NCBI RefSeq assembly: GCF_001877785.1
Contig: NZ_MINN01000117.1
Span: 124,001-188,000 of the forward strand
Source of the DNA: Rossellomorea aquimaris
GTDB taxonomy: Bacteria > Bacillota > Bacilli > Bacillales > Bacillaceae_B
DNA length: 64,000 nt
Direction: 5' to 3'
Shown: positions 10,201-17,831 of the stretch, piece by piece
Position numbering within the stretch: the stretch's first letter is position 1
How the letters are laid out: each line of letters begins with the position of its first letter
Notes under the pieces: generated by a model
Databases searched by the model: none
What the model was told of the DNA's origin: nothing
Seen by the model: the letters and a program-made list of their open reading frames with translations, nothing else
Program-made: the position numbers and the translations under genes

Positions 10201-11013
10201 AACAAGGGCTTCAGGAAGTTCATTGCCGCTTGAATCGACAATGACATTTCCGTACTGCGCATTCAGTTCTGTCATCGCAAGGTCTGTCTCTAACTTTTCG
10301 TTGTAACCGTCAAGCACCCATTCCTTTACTTGACCGTCTACCTTCACATGGTCTCCCACCTGCACACCATGAGATGGCTTGTACACAAGAAGAGCTTCGG
10401 ATGTCTTCGGATTTTCATCCGGGTTAGGGTCCTGCATGTAGAAATTACTTGCATCCTCCACATGTGTGACGATCCCTTCGACTTCTTTCACTTTCTCAGA
10501 AGCATACGGAGATGAGTGGCTTTCACCCTGGATGTCATGGATGCTTAAGCCCTCGATTCCTTCGTATGGGGTTGGATCTTCAGGCTGTTCGCCTTCGAAG
10601 GACATGGCTGTAGTGTTCTTTAGTCCCGGTACAGTGAAGTAAGCAGTCAAATCACCTGTGACCGTCACTTTTTTCCCGATATTGTCCGGGTTTGTCTTTA
10701 ATCCGAATTTCGTCCGGAAAGCAGATGGTATCTGAACCGGTAGAATCTTTGCCGGATCTTTTTCATCTACTGAATCTGCAATCGCAAAATTGAAATCTTC
10801 GCTAAAAGGAGCATCAAAATCAATATTAGTTCCGCTTACCGTATATCCAACGATAAACCCTTCAACCGTTCCAGTCCCCTCATTATTCTCAATCGCTTCC
10901 TGAACCGTCAAGGTATCATTCGCAGATGCAATCGAGCCGACAGGCAGGATGTACCCGGCAAGCAAGGCGAAAATCGTTGTCAAAATGAACAACTGTTTTT
11001 TCATGATCTTCAA
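7231..11013 (-). CDS. Secreted multidomain nuclease / 5'-nucleotidase (YhcR-like)
   Basis: A ~1260-residue exported enzyme. Order: signal peptide (hydrophobic, ending near SIASA), two OB-fold/DUF6359-type regions (about 35-290), an endonuclease-exonuclease-phosphatase domain (about 430-720, with VVLGDLNDF and LDHMLVS), a calcineurin-like 5'-nucleotidase domain (HTNDSHAHVEGYP, LGNHEFD, GGHSH) and a 5'-nucleotidase C-terminal domain (ending near 1190). This resembles B. subtilis YhcR, which degrades extracellular nucleic acids and dephosphorylates nucleotides. Unlike that wall-anchored enzyme, no LPxTG sorting motif is seen at the C-terminus. The start is taken as TTG at 11013 because GGAGG lies 7 nt upstream. 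An ATG at 11004 is 16 nt from it, and the frame extends to 11100 without a site. A cre site lies upstream. Confidence 0.88.
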   Translation of the reverse strand: MKIMKKQLFILTTIFALLAGYILPVGSIASANDTLTVQEAIENNEGTGTVEGFIVGYTVSGTNIDFDAPFSEDFNFAIADSVDEKDPAKILPVQIPSAFRTKFGLKTNPDNIGKKVTVTGDLTAYFTVPGLKNTTAMSFEGEQPEDPTPYEGIEGLSIHDIQGESHSSPYASEKVKEVEGIVTHVEDASNFYMQDPNPDENPKTSEALLVYKPSHGVQVGDHVKVDGQVKEWVLDGYNEKLETDLAMTELNAQYGNVIVDSSGNELPEALVIGEDVTPPSEVIDNDQFGEFDPQQDGIDFYESLEGMRVALENPMITGPQKYGELPVITEQVEGKAYTKEGAPLLTKENQNPERMFLLLDNRDFVAKTGDQFNGTVNGVVSYGFSNFKILVNEDELPELNEREFTPEVTTIEKDNDELSIAAYNIENFAAADTEKRDKLAKSMVENLNSPDIIGLVEVLDESGTTDDGTVKADANYKALSDAVASFGGPTYAWTEIAPQDKTDGGVPGGNIRVGYLYNPERVTLAEAQKGDATTAVAYEDGSLTVNPGRIDPTNPAFEDSRKSLAAEFEFNGEEVIVINNHFNSKGGDEPLFGKNQPPTLGSETQRMQIAEVINSFVSDIHTKNEDANVVVLGDLNDFEFSNPLQKLKGDVLTNLVETLPENERYTYTYQGNAQVLDHMLVSNRLAAGAEFDIVNFNSPYMEEHGRASDHDALVAQLDFTEEETNEDFDLSIMHTNDSHAHVEGYPRLFTAVNEIRAEKENSLLLDAGDVFSGTLYFRQYEGLADLWFMNELGFDAMTLGNHEFDKDSETLANFIKEMNFPMVSSNVTVTGDADLEPLVKNEIGKPGEGGNIYPAIIKEVDGEKVGIFGLTTPDTAFISNPGENVVFEDAVERSTATINMLKEEGVNKIIVLSHLGYSHDLELAEAVDGLDIIVGGHSHTVLDEPVVIDKEEPTVIVQAGEYLNLLGLLDVTFNSDGVVTGHSGEVLDLENYEEDAEALAKVQEYKAPLEELKSEVVGSTDVALDGERQDVRRKETNLGNLIADGMVAKANEFVETYIGVTNGGGIRASIDAGEITLGEVLTTMPFGNQLVTLDLTGQEILDALEHSVSRVEGEDAPGEFLQVSGINFKYDVNKPAGERVWSVEVKTADGFQEIDPEQTYRVATNAFTANGGDGYDMFKQAKDEGRQTDLFLVDFEVFTDYLEENSPVSPQVENRIVQEAEPDDSDDPGDGDGGWEDDFYEIIKKIKDWLCKLLGWCSKP

Positions 11014-11062
11014 ACTGGTTCCTCCTCTATTCTTTTCTAACAGTAATTTGGTCCAACCTAAA

Positions 11063-11077
11063 ATGCAAACGCTTACA
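11063..11077. promoter_or_regulatory. cre site (CcpA operator)
   Basis: ATGCAAACGCTTACA fits the WTGNAANCGNWNNCW consensus at every defined position. It lies about 50 nt upstream of the nuclease/5'-nucleotidase start, a position suited to carbon catabolite repression. Repression is inferred from placement only. Confidence 0.75.
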
Positions 11078-11480
11078 TAAGATGTCACTTCTCTCCGCAA
11101 AAACCGGTCCTTTTCCCCAAAAGGATGATTTACGGATATTTACTTTATCCTATGAAAACACCTCCACGAATTATTTCCATTAACCGCTTAGAATGTAGAA
11201 TATTGACTAAGCTTCCTATTAAATATAGCATCTTTTCGTCGAATTTTAAGATATTTTCAATTATTTTACAAAATCAGAACTTTGGACTTACAAATGTAAT
11301 ATTAGTTGTGAATATATGCCTATTTTTTGTTTGGAATCGATAATTAATCCGTACTCCCGCTTTTAGAGTTGGCAGTAATTAGTTCAAAGTCTGTCCCACA
11401 CCATCACCATTTAAAATATAGTCATATTTTCTCACTTAACCGGTATTTATTAGATATACACCAAGAAAGGGGTTTTGCGT

Positions 11481-12257
11481 ATGAAGTGTACGAATTGCGA
11501 ACACGTGAATGATGAAGGGAACTTTTGTGAAAATTGCGGGACGAGGCTGATGAAACCAGACTCTTCCGGTGATACGGGTCCAGGATATTCAACTCCGGCC
11601 GCTGTCCAGGCCGTTCCGCCGCCGAAGCCGAATGTCCATGTTGAAAATGTTAAACAGGCTTCGAGCATGTACTTCCAGTATTTTATAAAAGTTCTTAAAA
11701 ACCCGGTCTCAGCAACGGCGAAGGCAGGAGCCGATCAGCTTGTGAACGGGCTGATTTCGATTGGGCTGTTTTCTGTCATCATTCCATTGATTATTTATCT
11801 CAGCCTGGATTACAAAGGGGACGGAGCGTTCTTCTCCGTTTTAGTAAAGCCTGCCTTCTTTTACGTGTTATTCATGATACTGATTGCGTCTTATTCCTAC
11901 ATTGCCATTAAACTTGGGAGAGTCGGGGTCACCTACACCGACGTGCTTGCGCGGTTCGGTTCCATGCTGATCCCTTTCGCAGGTATCTTTATCCTTGCCT
12001 TTGTCTTTTCATTGCTGGATATGTTCCTTTACCCGCTTCTCCTCGGACTTGGTTTCATGGGAGCTGTCTTCATCACTCCTCCCCTCGTCATTTCAAGCTT
12101 TAAAAAGGATGAGCCCGGGGGACTGGACACATTATACGGGACATTGCTGACGTATATCGCTATTTTTCTGACGTTCATTGCCATGGCTGCGATGATCATT
12201 TCCACTCTTATAAATATGGTTGAAGACAAGATTGACTCTTTCTTCTCGCCATTCTGA
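11481..12257 (+). CDS. Zinc-ribbon membrane protein (Yip1-like)
   Basis: A 258-residue protein. The N-terminus is a zinc ribbon (MKCTNCEHVNDEGNFCENCG, two CxxC pairs). A Pro-rich linker follows, then about five hydrophobic segments from residue 95 onward (for example LISIGLFSVIIPLIIYLSL and FFYVLFMILIASYSYIAIKL). No enzyme motif is visible. The start is the ATG at 11481 with AAAGGGG 8 nt upstream; a TTG two codons earlier is too close to the site. It is immediately upstream of, and codirectional with, a second zinc-ribbon membrane protein but separated by a terminator-like hairpin. The function is unknown; a role in envelope sensing is only a guess from the neighbour. Confidence 0.75.
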   Translation: MKCTNCEHVNDEGNFCENCGTRLMKPDSSGDTGPGYSTPAAVQAVPPPKPNVHVENVKQASSMYFQYFIKVLKNPVSATAKAGADQLVNGLISIGLFSVIIPLIIYLSLDYKGDGAFFSVLVKPAFFYVLFMILIASYSYIAIKLGRVGVTYTDVLARFGSMLIPFAGIFILAFVFSLLDMFLYPLLLGLGFMGAVFITPPLVISSFKKDEPGGLDTLYGTLLTYIAIFLTFIAMAAMIISTLINMVEDKIDSFFSPF

Positions 12258-12265
12258 AGAACAGC

Positions 12266-12297
12266 AGCCCCTTGTTTTTTATAAAAAGGGGCTTTTT
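12266..12297 (+). terminator. Terminator between the two zinc-ribbon genes
   Basis: AGCCCCTT / AAGGGGCT stem followed by TTTTT, 9 nt past the first stop and 27 nt before the next start. Read-through or attenuation between the two genes is possible. Confidence 0.75.
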
Positions 12298-12323
12298 AAG
12301 ATTAATCAGCAGGGGTGAGGAAG

Positions 12324-13922
12324 ATGAAATTCTGTAAACAATGCGGGCAGTCACTCTCGGAAGGCAAGTGGTTTTGCAGCCAATGCGGGGAGGCGGCTGC
12401 TCCGAGTGAAGCTGATAAGAAAATTTGCAGGGAATGCGGGAATCTGATCGATGGGGATGAATGTTCCACCTGTTCCGTGAGTGAGCCGTTGGAAGTCGAA
12501 AGCAAATTTTGCAAAGAGTGCGGTGAGGCTCTGAAGGACGATGAAGGATGTCAACGTTGTGCAGCTTCTTCTAATCGGTACTGTAAAAACTGTGGTACAG
12601 CAGTTTCTCAATTTGAATCATATTGTGCTGATTGCAGGGCGCCGGTAGTCAGCCAGCCCATAAAGTCCGAATTTCCGCCAGTCAGAAACAAAAAGAAACC
12701 CCGGCCGCTCATGATTTCCCTGATCATTTTCGCAATCCTCCTAGCAGGAAGCGCTACATACGGATACTTCTATGTAAAAGATGCCTCCCTTCCAACTCAT
12801 ACAACCGACACCTTAATCGAAGCGCTGGAAAAGAAGGATGCCCCGGCTCTGCAGGAACTGCTGTCAGAAACATCTGATATCCCGCTGACCAGAAATGCAC
12901 TGCAGGATTTCCTGGATCAGATTCATGCTGACCCTGAAGTATACGAAAAACTGCTCCAAAACATCAAGAGACAGGAAAAATCCATTGCATCAGCTGCTCC
13001 ATCAAATCCTTTTTTAATTAAGTTGAAAAAATCCCCAGAAAAAAAGTGGCTGTTCATCAATCAATATACCGCTGAATTGATACCTGTCTCGTTCACACTG
13101 GACACGGACCCGGATGCAAAAGTGTTTCTCAATGATAAGGAAGTTCCGGCTTCAGGTAAGGAATCGCGAGAAATTGAAAACATGATACCAGGAGAATTTA
13201 CATTCAAAGCAATTAAAGATGGAGAATGGGGAGAACTCGAAACATCACTGTCTCTTTTTATATGGGAGGATGCGGATGTGCCTATCCCGCTGTTATTTGA
13301 TGAACAGTATATTACCGTGAAGTCCGAATTTGATGGGGCGGAAGTTTATTTGAACGGGGAACCTTACGGAACGATAGAAGATTCATCTTTACGGATCGGT
13401 CCCGTGTCGGAAGGGGATTCTGTAGTGGTGAGCGGGAAATATAGTTATCCGTGGGAAGATGTATTCAGTGGAGAGGTGGAAGCCGCAGCATCTGAAACAG
13501 TTGAATTGGATTTTCCGCCGGGCAGTCAAGTGGTCATTGACGATTTGACCAGCGGCATCATCAAATACAACGAGTCCTATATTGAATCCATTACTTATGC
13601 AGACTCCTCTTTGTTAAGAAATGTGAAAGGTTCACAACTCGAAGACAATGAGAAAACAATCCAAAACCTTCAAAAAAGGAGCATCACCTACGGCGGGCAG
13701 TTAAATGATATGATTTTCGACGAGATGTCCCTGTCGATAAAAGAAGAGGATGGAACCTATAAAGCAAGCATCGAAGTAAAAGAATATTACGACAGCAGCT
13801 GGAACGATCCATCCGACCCTGATGCGGCCGTCACCATACCAAAAACCTACTATTATACGTACTTCTGTGAATATGATGAAGATGCTTGGGAATGGGTTGT
13901 ATATGATTCAGATGAACATTGA
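12324..13922 (+). CDS. TcaA/YvbJ-like zinc-ribbon membrane-anchored protein
   Basis: A 532-residue protein. The first ~115 residues contain four zinc-ribbon pieces (FCKQCGQ, FCSQCGE; ICRECGN; FCKECGE; YCKNCGT). A single membrane segment follows (about 132-152, LMISLIIFAILLAGSATYGYFY). The long extracytoplasmic part has TcaA-like beta domains and an NTF2-like C-terminal domain. This is the architecture of TcaA (teicoplanin-associated) and YvbJ. The molecular role is not established, though cell-envelope stress is the usual context. The ATG at 12324 lies after AGGGGTGAGG. A GTG at 12315 is within that site and was rejected. Confidence 0.8.
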   Translation: MKFCKQCGQSLSEGKWFCSQCGEAAAPSEADKKICRECGNLIDGDECSTCSVSEPLEVESKFCKECGEALKDDEGCQRCAASSNRYCKNCGTAVSQFESYCADCRAPVVSQPIKSEFPPVRNKKKPRPLMISLIIFAILLAGSATYGYFYVKDASLPTHTTDTLIEALEKKDAPALQELLSETSDIPLTRNALQDFLDQIHADPEVYEKLLQNIKRQEKSIASAAPSNPFLIKLKKSPEKKWLFINQYTAELIPVSFTLDTDPDAKVFLNDKEVPASGKESREIENMIPGEFTFKAIKDGEWGELETSLSLFIWEDADVPIPLLFDEQYITVKSEFDGAEVYLNGEPYGTIEDSSLRIGPVSEGDSVVVSGKYSYPWEDVFSGEVEAAASETVELDFPPGSQVVIDDLTSGIIKYNESYIESITYADSSLLRNVKGSQLEDNEKTIQNLQKRSITYGGQLNDMIFDEMSLSIKEEDGTYKASIEVKEYYDSSWNDPSDPDAAVTIPKTYYYTYFCEYDEDAWEWVVYDSDEH

Positions 13923-13942
13923 GGATTGACCTTTTATAAGAA

Positions 13943-14252
13943 AGAGGCTGGGACAAAACTTAAAATTCCATGTCTAAAGAGGAACATATAGAGTGGTCTC
14001 TAAACAACGCTAATGATTTCCGTGCAAGACTTCGCTTTCCGCGGGTAGCCCGTGAGCCTCCTCGTCACTTCGTTCCTGCGGGGTCTCACATTAACTACTC
14101 TTCCCGCAGGAGTCTTCGTCTTGCACTCCAATCAACCGCTGGATGTGGAAATGAACAATAAAGAAATTATAAACCGAACTAATTTGCCTTATCTAATGCA
14201 AATTAGTTTGGGTTTTACTTAGACTATATCACTTTTGTCCCAGCCTCCTATT
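13943..14252. repeat. Composite inverted-repeat element
   Basis: Outer arms AGGCTGGGACAAAA (from 13947) and TTTTGTCCCAGCCT (to about 14247) enclose three things. The first is a core related to those at 17.1 and 30.2 kb (AAGACTTCGCTTTCCGCGGG ... CCCGCAGGAGTCTTCGTCTT). The second is the CAATCAA..GCTGG end. The third is a hairpin AAACCGAACTAATTTGC / GCAAATTAGTTTGGGTTT. It fills the convergent gap between the TcaA-like gene and metQ and could fold into one large structure. No coding capacity. Confidence 0.85.
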
Positions 14253-14267
14253 TGTTAACCTATGAAA

Positions 14268-15083
14268 TTATTCCATCCACTCCGGCTTCCCGAAGCCTTT
14301 GAATTCTTCATCGATCACTTTTTCAAATTCGTCTGCTTCGACGACTGCCTTGATGTCTTTTGCAAGCTGTGAATCAACGTCTTTCGTGTTCATGACAACA
14401 CGGTTGCGGTATTGATCAGGCATGTTCTCAAGCTGCAAAGCGTCAAGAAGATCCATTTTCGCAGCCAATGCGTAGTTCCCCGGCACTGCTGATAGATCGA
14501 CGCTTTCCACCGCCCTTGGAAGCTGGGCTGCTTCGATCGGTTTGAATTGCAGGTTCTTTACGTTTTTATCGATGTCTTTTTCTGATACCGTCAGTGGGTC
14601 AGTCCCATCTTTCAATGTGATCAGCTCAGCATCCTCTAGGATTTGGAATGCGCGGGCTGCGTTTGTCGGATCGTTCGGGATTGCGATGGCGCTGCCTTCC
14701 TTGATATCTTCGAGAGAATCAAATTTCTCTGAGTAGATCCCCATCGGTGCGGTCGGCACTACGATAACTTCCGAAAGCTCCATGCCGTGCTGCTCTGCGA
14801 ATGTTTCCATATAGATTTTGTGCTGGAACAGGTTCGCGTCAAGGTCCCCCTGAGCGAGTGCGTTGTTCGGCTGGATGTAGTCGCTGAATTCCTTCACTTC
14901 AACGGTGTACCCTTTTTCCTTAAGCCCAGGTTTGATGGCTTTTGTCACCATGTCGCTGTAAGGTCCGGATGTCGCCCCGATCGTGATTTCTTTTTTATCA
15001 TCAGAACTTGCTTCTTCTCCACCGCATGCTGCCAGCAGGCTGACAGTCAAAGCTGCTGCTAAAAGTAAAAACCATTTTTTCAT
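14268..15083 (-). CDS. metQ: Methionine ABC transporter substrate-binding lipoprotein
   Basis: A 271-residue NlpA/MetQ-family lipoprotein with lipobox LLAAC (Cys 20). It captures methionine (D or L) outside the membrane and hands it to MetP. Family landmarks include GATSGPYSDM near residue 37, QHKIYMETF near 87 and the IPNDPTNAARAF block near 135. It is the third gene of metN-metP-metQ, 23 bp after metP, and is controlled by the upstream SAM riboswitch. The ATG at 15083 is preceded by GGGGGAAG. Confidence 0.93.
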   Translation of the reverse strand: MKKWFLLLAAALTVSLLAACGGEEASSDDKKEITIGATSGPYSDMVTKAIKPGLKEKGYTVEVKEFSDYIQPNNALAQGDLDANLFQHKIYMETFAEQHGMELSEVIVVPTAPMGIYSEKFDSLEDIKEGSAIAIPNDPTNAARAFQILEDAELITLKDGTDPLTVSEKDIDKNVKNLQFKPIEAAQLPRAVESVDLSAVPGNYALAAKMDLLDALQLENMPDQYRNRVVMNTKDVDSQLAKDIKAVVEADEFEKVIDEEFKGFGKPEWME

Positions 15084-15106
15084 CTGAAATCTTCCCCCTG
15101 GGTTGT

Positions 15107-15772
15107 TTATCGTTTATCTACAACTCTTGCAAAAATATCGCCCGTGTATTGGATTAGCTGCACCAGGCAGATCAGCACGACGACTGTGGTGATCATGACC
15201 GTATTGTCGTAGCGGTAATAACCGAAACGGATGGCAAGGTCGCCGATGCCGCCTCCGCCAACGATTCCCGCCATGGCGGAGTATGCGACGAGGCTGATCG
15301 TCGTGATTGTGACGGCCTGGATGACGGCCGGCTTTGCTTCCGGCAGCAGGACATCCTTGATGATCATCCATGGACTCGCACCCACCGACACCGATGCTTC
15401 GATGACTCCCTTATCAATCTCGCGAAGTGCCGTCTCTACCATTCTTGCGAAAAACGGAATCCCTGCCACAGAGAGGGACACAGATGCCGCTGTCGGTCCG
15501 ATCGTCGTTCCCGTCAATAGTTTAGTAAGCGGTAATAGTGCAACCAATAAAATGATGAACGGGATCGAGCGGACCATGTTGACGACGAAGCCGACAATCT
15601 TCTTAATGAACCCGTTCTGCAGGAACAATCCTTTATCTGTCACAAAAAGCAGGACACCGAGCGGCAGCCCGATCAGGATCGCTATGGCCAGCGAAATACC
15701 GACCATATAGATGGTTTCCAGGAATGCTTTATTCAATTCTGGTAAAATCGCAGTCAATGAATCAGGCAGCAC
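15107..15772 (-). CDS. metP: Methionine ABC transporter permease
   Basis: A 221-residue MetI/MetP-type permease with five predicted membrane segments and the EAA-loop sequence ASVSVGASPWMIIKDVLLPEA, which docks to the ATPase. It overlaps the end of metN by 11 bp, so translation is probably coupled. It forms the channel of the methionine importer with MetN and MetQ. Confidence 0.93.
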   Translation of the reverse strand: MLPDSLTAILPELNKAFLETIYMVGISLAIAILIGLPLGVLLFVTDKGLFLQNGFIKKIVGFVVNMVRSIPFIILLVALLPLTKLLTGTTIGPTAASVSLSVAGIPFFARMVETALREIDKGVIEASVSVGASPWMIIKDVLLPEAKPAVIQAVTITTISLVAYSAMAGIVGGGGIGDLAIRFGYYRYDNTVMITTVVVLICLVQLIQYTGDIFARVVDKR

Positions 15773-16778
15773 GGTCGAGCACCTCCAGACTTTGTGTCTT
15801 GGCCGTTATGTAGCGGATGGCGGCCTGTATTTCGGATTCTTCGCCGATCAGCTCCATGATGAAAATCCCGAGCGGCGTTTCCTGTATATATTCGATTTTC
15901 CCGTGCAGGATATTGCCGCGGACTTTGTACTTTTGGAACACTTCCGATACAACGCTCTCCTCTGCGATCGAACCCTTGAACTGTATTTTGATCAGCTTGC
16001 CCGTCCGGCTCTTCAATAAGTGAGGCGGCAGTTCGAACTGCAGGATATTTTCGATGAACTGCTTCGTCAGCGGCTGTCTCGGGTTGGCAAACAGATCGTA
16101 CACGGGCCCTTCCTCAACGATCCTCCCGTCCTGCATGACGGCCATCCGGTCGCAGATCTCTTTTACGACTTCCATTTCGTGCGTGATGAGGACGATGGTC
16201 AGCCCCAGCTGTTTATTGATGTCTTTTAACAGCTTGAGGATTGACTTGGTCGTACTCGGATCCAGCGCCGACGTTGCTTCATCGCAGAGAAGGACGGATG
16301 GGTTGTTCGCGAGCGCCCTCGCGATTCCGACGCGCTGTTTCTGGCCGCCGCTAAGTTGTGCGGGATAGGCTTGAGCTTTGTCGCTTAAACCGACCATTTG
16401 TAATAGTTCGGTCACCCGCGGCTCGATCTTTGCCTTAGGCACCCTCGCTGCTTTTAAGGCAAAAGCAAGATTCTCATAAACCGTCTTTGCTTTTATAAGG
16501 TGGAAATGCTGAAAAATCATGCTGATTTTCTGACGTGCGAGGCGGAGTTCCCTTGAATTCAGCTTCGTCAAATCCCGGCCGTCAATGATGATCTCCCCTG
16601 ATGTCGGTTTCTCCAGTAAGTTCAGGCAGCGGATAAGCGAGCTTTTCCCCGCTCCGCTGTAGCCGACGATACCGAAGATTTCCCCTTTTTCAATGGTGAC
16701 GGAGACATTATCCACTCCGAGTACCGTCTGCTTTTTTGTTTTGTATTCTTTTACTAAATTATTGATTCTGATCATCAT
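15762..16778 (-). CDS. metN: Methionine ABC transporter ATP-binding protein
   Basis: A 338-residue ATPase. Walker A is GYSGAGKSS (about 38-46), the signature is LSGGQKQRVGIARAL (about 141-155) and Walker B is VLLCDEATSALD. The C-terminal NIL/ACT-type domain (about 260-335) is the known methionine-sensing regulatory domain of MetN. It is the first gene of the operon, with the S-box riboswitch and its terminator directly upstream. Confidence 0.93.
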   Translation of the reverse strand: MMIRINNLVKEYKTKKQTVLGVDNVSVTIEKGEIFGIVGYSGAGKSSLIRCLNLLEKPTSGEIIIDGRDLTKLNSRELRLARQKISMIFQHFHLIKAKTVYENLAFALKAARVPKAKIEPRVTELLQMVGLSDKAQAYPAQLSGGQKQRVGIARALANNPSVLLCDEATSALDPSTTKSILKLLKDINKQLGLTIVLITHEMEVVKEICDRMAVMQDGRIVEEGPVYDLFANPRQPLTKQFIENILQFELPPHLLKSRTGKLIKIQFKGSIAEESVVSEVFQKYKVRGNILHGKIEYIQETPLGIFIMELIGEESEIQAAIRYITAKTQSLEVLDRAA

Positions 16779-16821
16779 TCACACCCCTTTTCTTTTTCAT
16801 TGATGTCTTGCCAAATAAAAA

Positions 16822-16972
16822 ATGCTTCTTTCAATTACTGAAAGAAGCATCGCGTTTATGTCATCGACTTATCTTTCAGAATGAAATCCATTCTGCAGGA
16901 ATTGGCACCGTTCCATAAATGGAGGTTGCCGGACTTCATAGGGCCTGATCCCTCGGTCGCTCTTGATAATTT
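16822..16972 (-). ncRNA. SAM-I (S-box) riboswitch with terminator
   Basis: Read on the minus strand, the conserved S-box core is present: CTTATCAAGAG-type start at about 16969 (TTATCAAGAGCGACCGAGGG), then GGCCCTATGAAG and CCGGCAACC (to about 16924). The expression platform ends in a perfect 12-bp hairpin (16822-16850, ATGCTTCTTTCA / TGAAAGAAGCAT) followed by TTTTTTA. When SAM binds, this terminator should form and switch metNPQ off. The mechanism is known for the family; the assignment comes from sequence match alone. Confidence 0.95.
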
Positions 16973-17011
16973 GAAAGTATTTAATTTTCGAAGTTTTTTA
17001 TCTTATAGGAG

Positions 17012-17040
17012 ATATTATATGGTTTGTTTTGGAAAGTCAA
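17012..17040 (-). promoter_or_regulatory. SigA-type promoter of metNPQ
   Basis: TTGACT (17035-17040) and TAATAT (17012-17017) with a 17-nt spacer. An overlapping TATAAT (17014-17019) would give 15 nt. The site lies ~40 nt ahead of the S-box aptamer, as expected for its leader transcript. Confidence 0.65.
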
Positions 17041-17130
17041 TAAGAGATTTTGGATTGGTTTTTCGTGTAAGCGATTTCTTTGTTGTGGTTAAAGGGAACC
17101 CCCCGCCAAAAAATATTCCTTGCATATCGC

Positions 17131-17372
17131 TTTTGATTTCCGTGGAAGACTTCGCTTTCCGCGGACGGGAAGTGAGACTGCCTCAATCATTCCCATGGTT
17201 TAACTGTCTAGCTGCAGTGCTTAGAGGCACATGTCATAAGCCAAACCGACCGAGAAGGCAAAAGAACGCTTTCCAGGCCGATTCGTCTTATGCCACACGC
17301 CTCTTTTCAAAGCCCTTCCGCTTTTCTGATAGGAGTCTTCGTCTTCCACTACAATCAACGCTGGAGTGAAAC
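17131..17372. repeat. Nested intergenic repeat element
   Basis: The ends match the repeat cores at 14.0 and 30.2 kb: CGCTTTTGATTTCCGTGGAA then GACTTCGCTTTCCGCGG at the left, and AGGAGTCTTCGTCTTCCACT then ACAATCAACGCTGGAG at the right. The middle is replaced by a different repeat (about 17210-17330) with GTCATAAGCCAAACCG ... CGGCCTGGAAAGCG-type arms and GTCTTATGCC, which looks inserted into the first. No ORF is credible here. Confidence 0.7.
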
Positions 17373-17440
17373 TATACTCACTGCTACCCTTATCCATTGA
17401 TTAAACACAAACCCGATCCCGTTAATACACAATTCTATTT

Positions 17441-17512
17441 TTAAACAAACGTTTGATTAACTTCTCAAACCCTTTATGGGACAGGCTTTTGAAGGGTTAA
17501 ACAAACGTTTAA
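17441..17512. promoter_or_regulatory. Two CAAACGTTTG palindromes, TetR-operator-like
   Basis: TTAAACAAACGTTTGATTAA (17441-17460) and TTAAACAAACGTTTAA (17497-17512). The identical 20-mer recurs inverted at 59337-59356. The symmetric AT-flanked CGTT core is typical of TetR-family operators, but no TetR gene is in the window and neither neighbour starts here. Confidence 0.4.
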
Positions 17513-17524
17513 TCTAAATTGAAA

Positions 17525-17557
17525 AGCCCGCCTCGTTTTTGGATTTCGAGGCTGGCT
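17525..17557 (-). terminator. Terminator of the DUF2922 gene
   Basis: AGCCCGCCTCG / CGAGGCTGGCT stem; on the minus strand it ends in TTTTC. It lies just after the DUF2922 stop. Confidence 0.75.
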
Positions 17558-17574
17558 TTGGCTTTGTTCATTTA

Positions 17575-17793
17575 TTATAAGACTTCATAGTCTGTAACGT
17601 TGCGTTCTACCACGCGTGCGCCATCTACGCTTACCAGTGCGCCGCCTGAGCTTCCAAATACGCCGGTTGCGATCAGGTTGTCCATTGCTGCTTTCACCTG
17701 GACGGTATCGATCGGGTCGATCGGATCGTTGACGCTGATTTTCGCTGCTTTGCCGGTTTCTGTTATGAATTCAAGTTCAAGTACTTTTGCCAT
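17575..17793 (-). CDS. DUF2922 family small protein
   Basis: A 72-residue protein matching the DUF2922 pattern: LELEFITETGKAAKISV at the start, VKAAMDNLIATGVF in the middle and the closing GARVVERNVTDYEVL. The function is unknown. It is preceded by GAAAGGAGAGG. It is 38 bp downstream of a DUF1659 gene; the two families very often occur as a pair in Bacillaceae, so this is a two-gene operon. The small beta-rich fold and lack of membrane segment suggest a cytoplasmic protein. Confidence 0.85.
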   Translation of the reverse strand: MAKVLELEFITETGKAAKISVNDPIDPIDTVQVKAAMDNLIATGVFGSSGGALVSVDGARVVERNVTDYEVL

Positions 17794-17831
17794 GTTAAAA
17801 TCCTCTCCTTTCTATTAAAATTCAACTGTCG

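Noticed and set aside
13943..14252. Possible insertion sequence
   Set aside because: The inverted-repeat element has no transposase ORF, so it is listed as a repeat and not an IS.
15231..15710. 159-codon plus-strand ORF
   Set aside because: Antisense to metP; no site and no family features.
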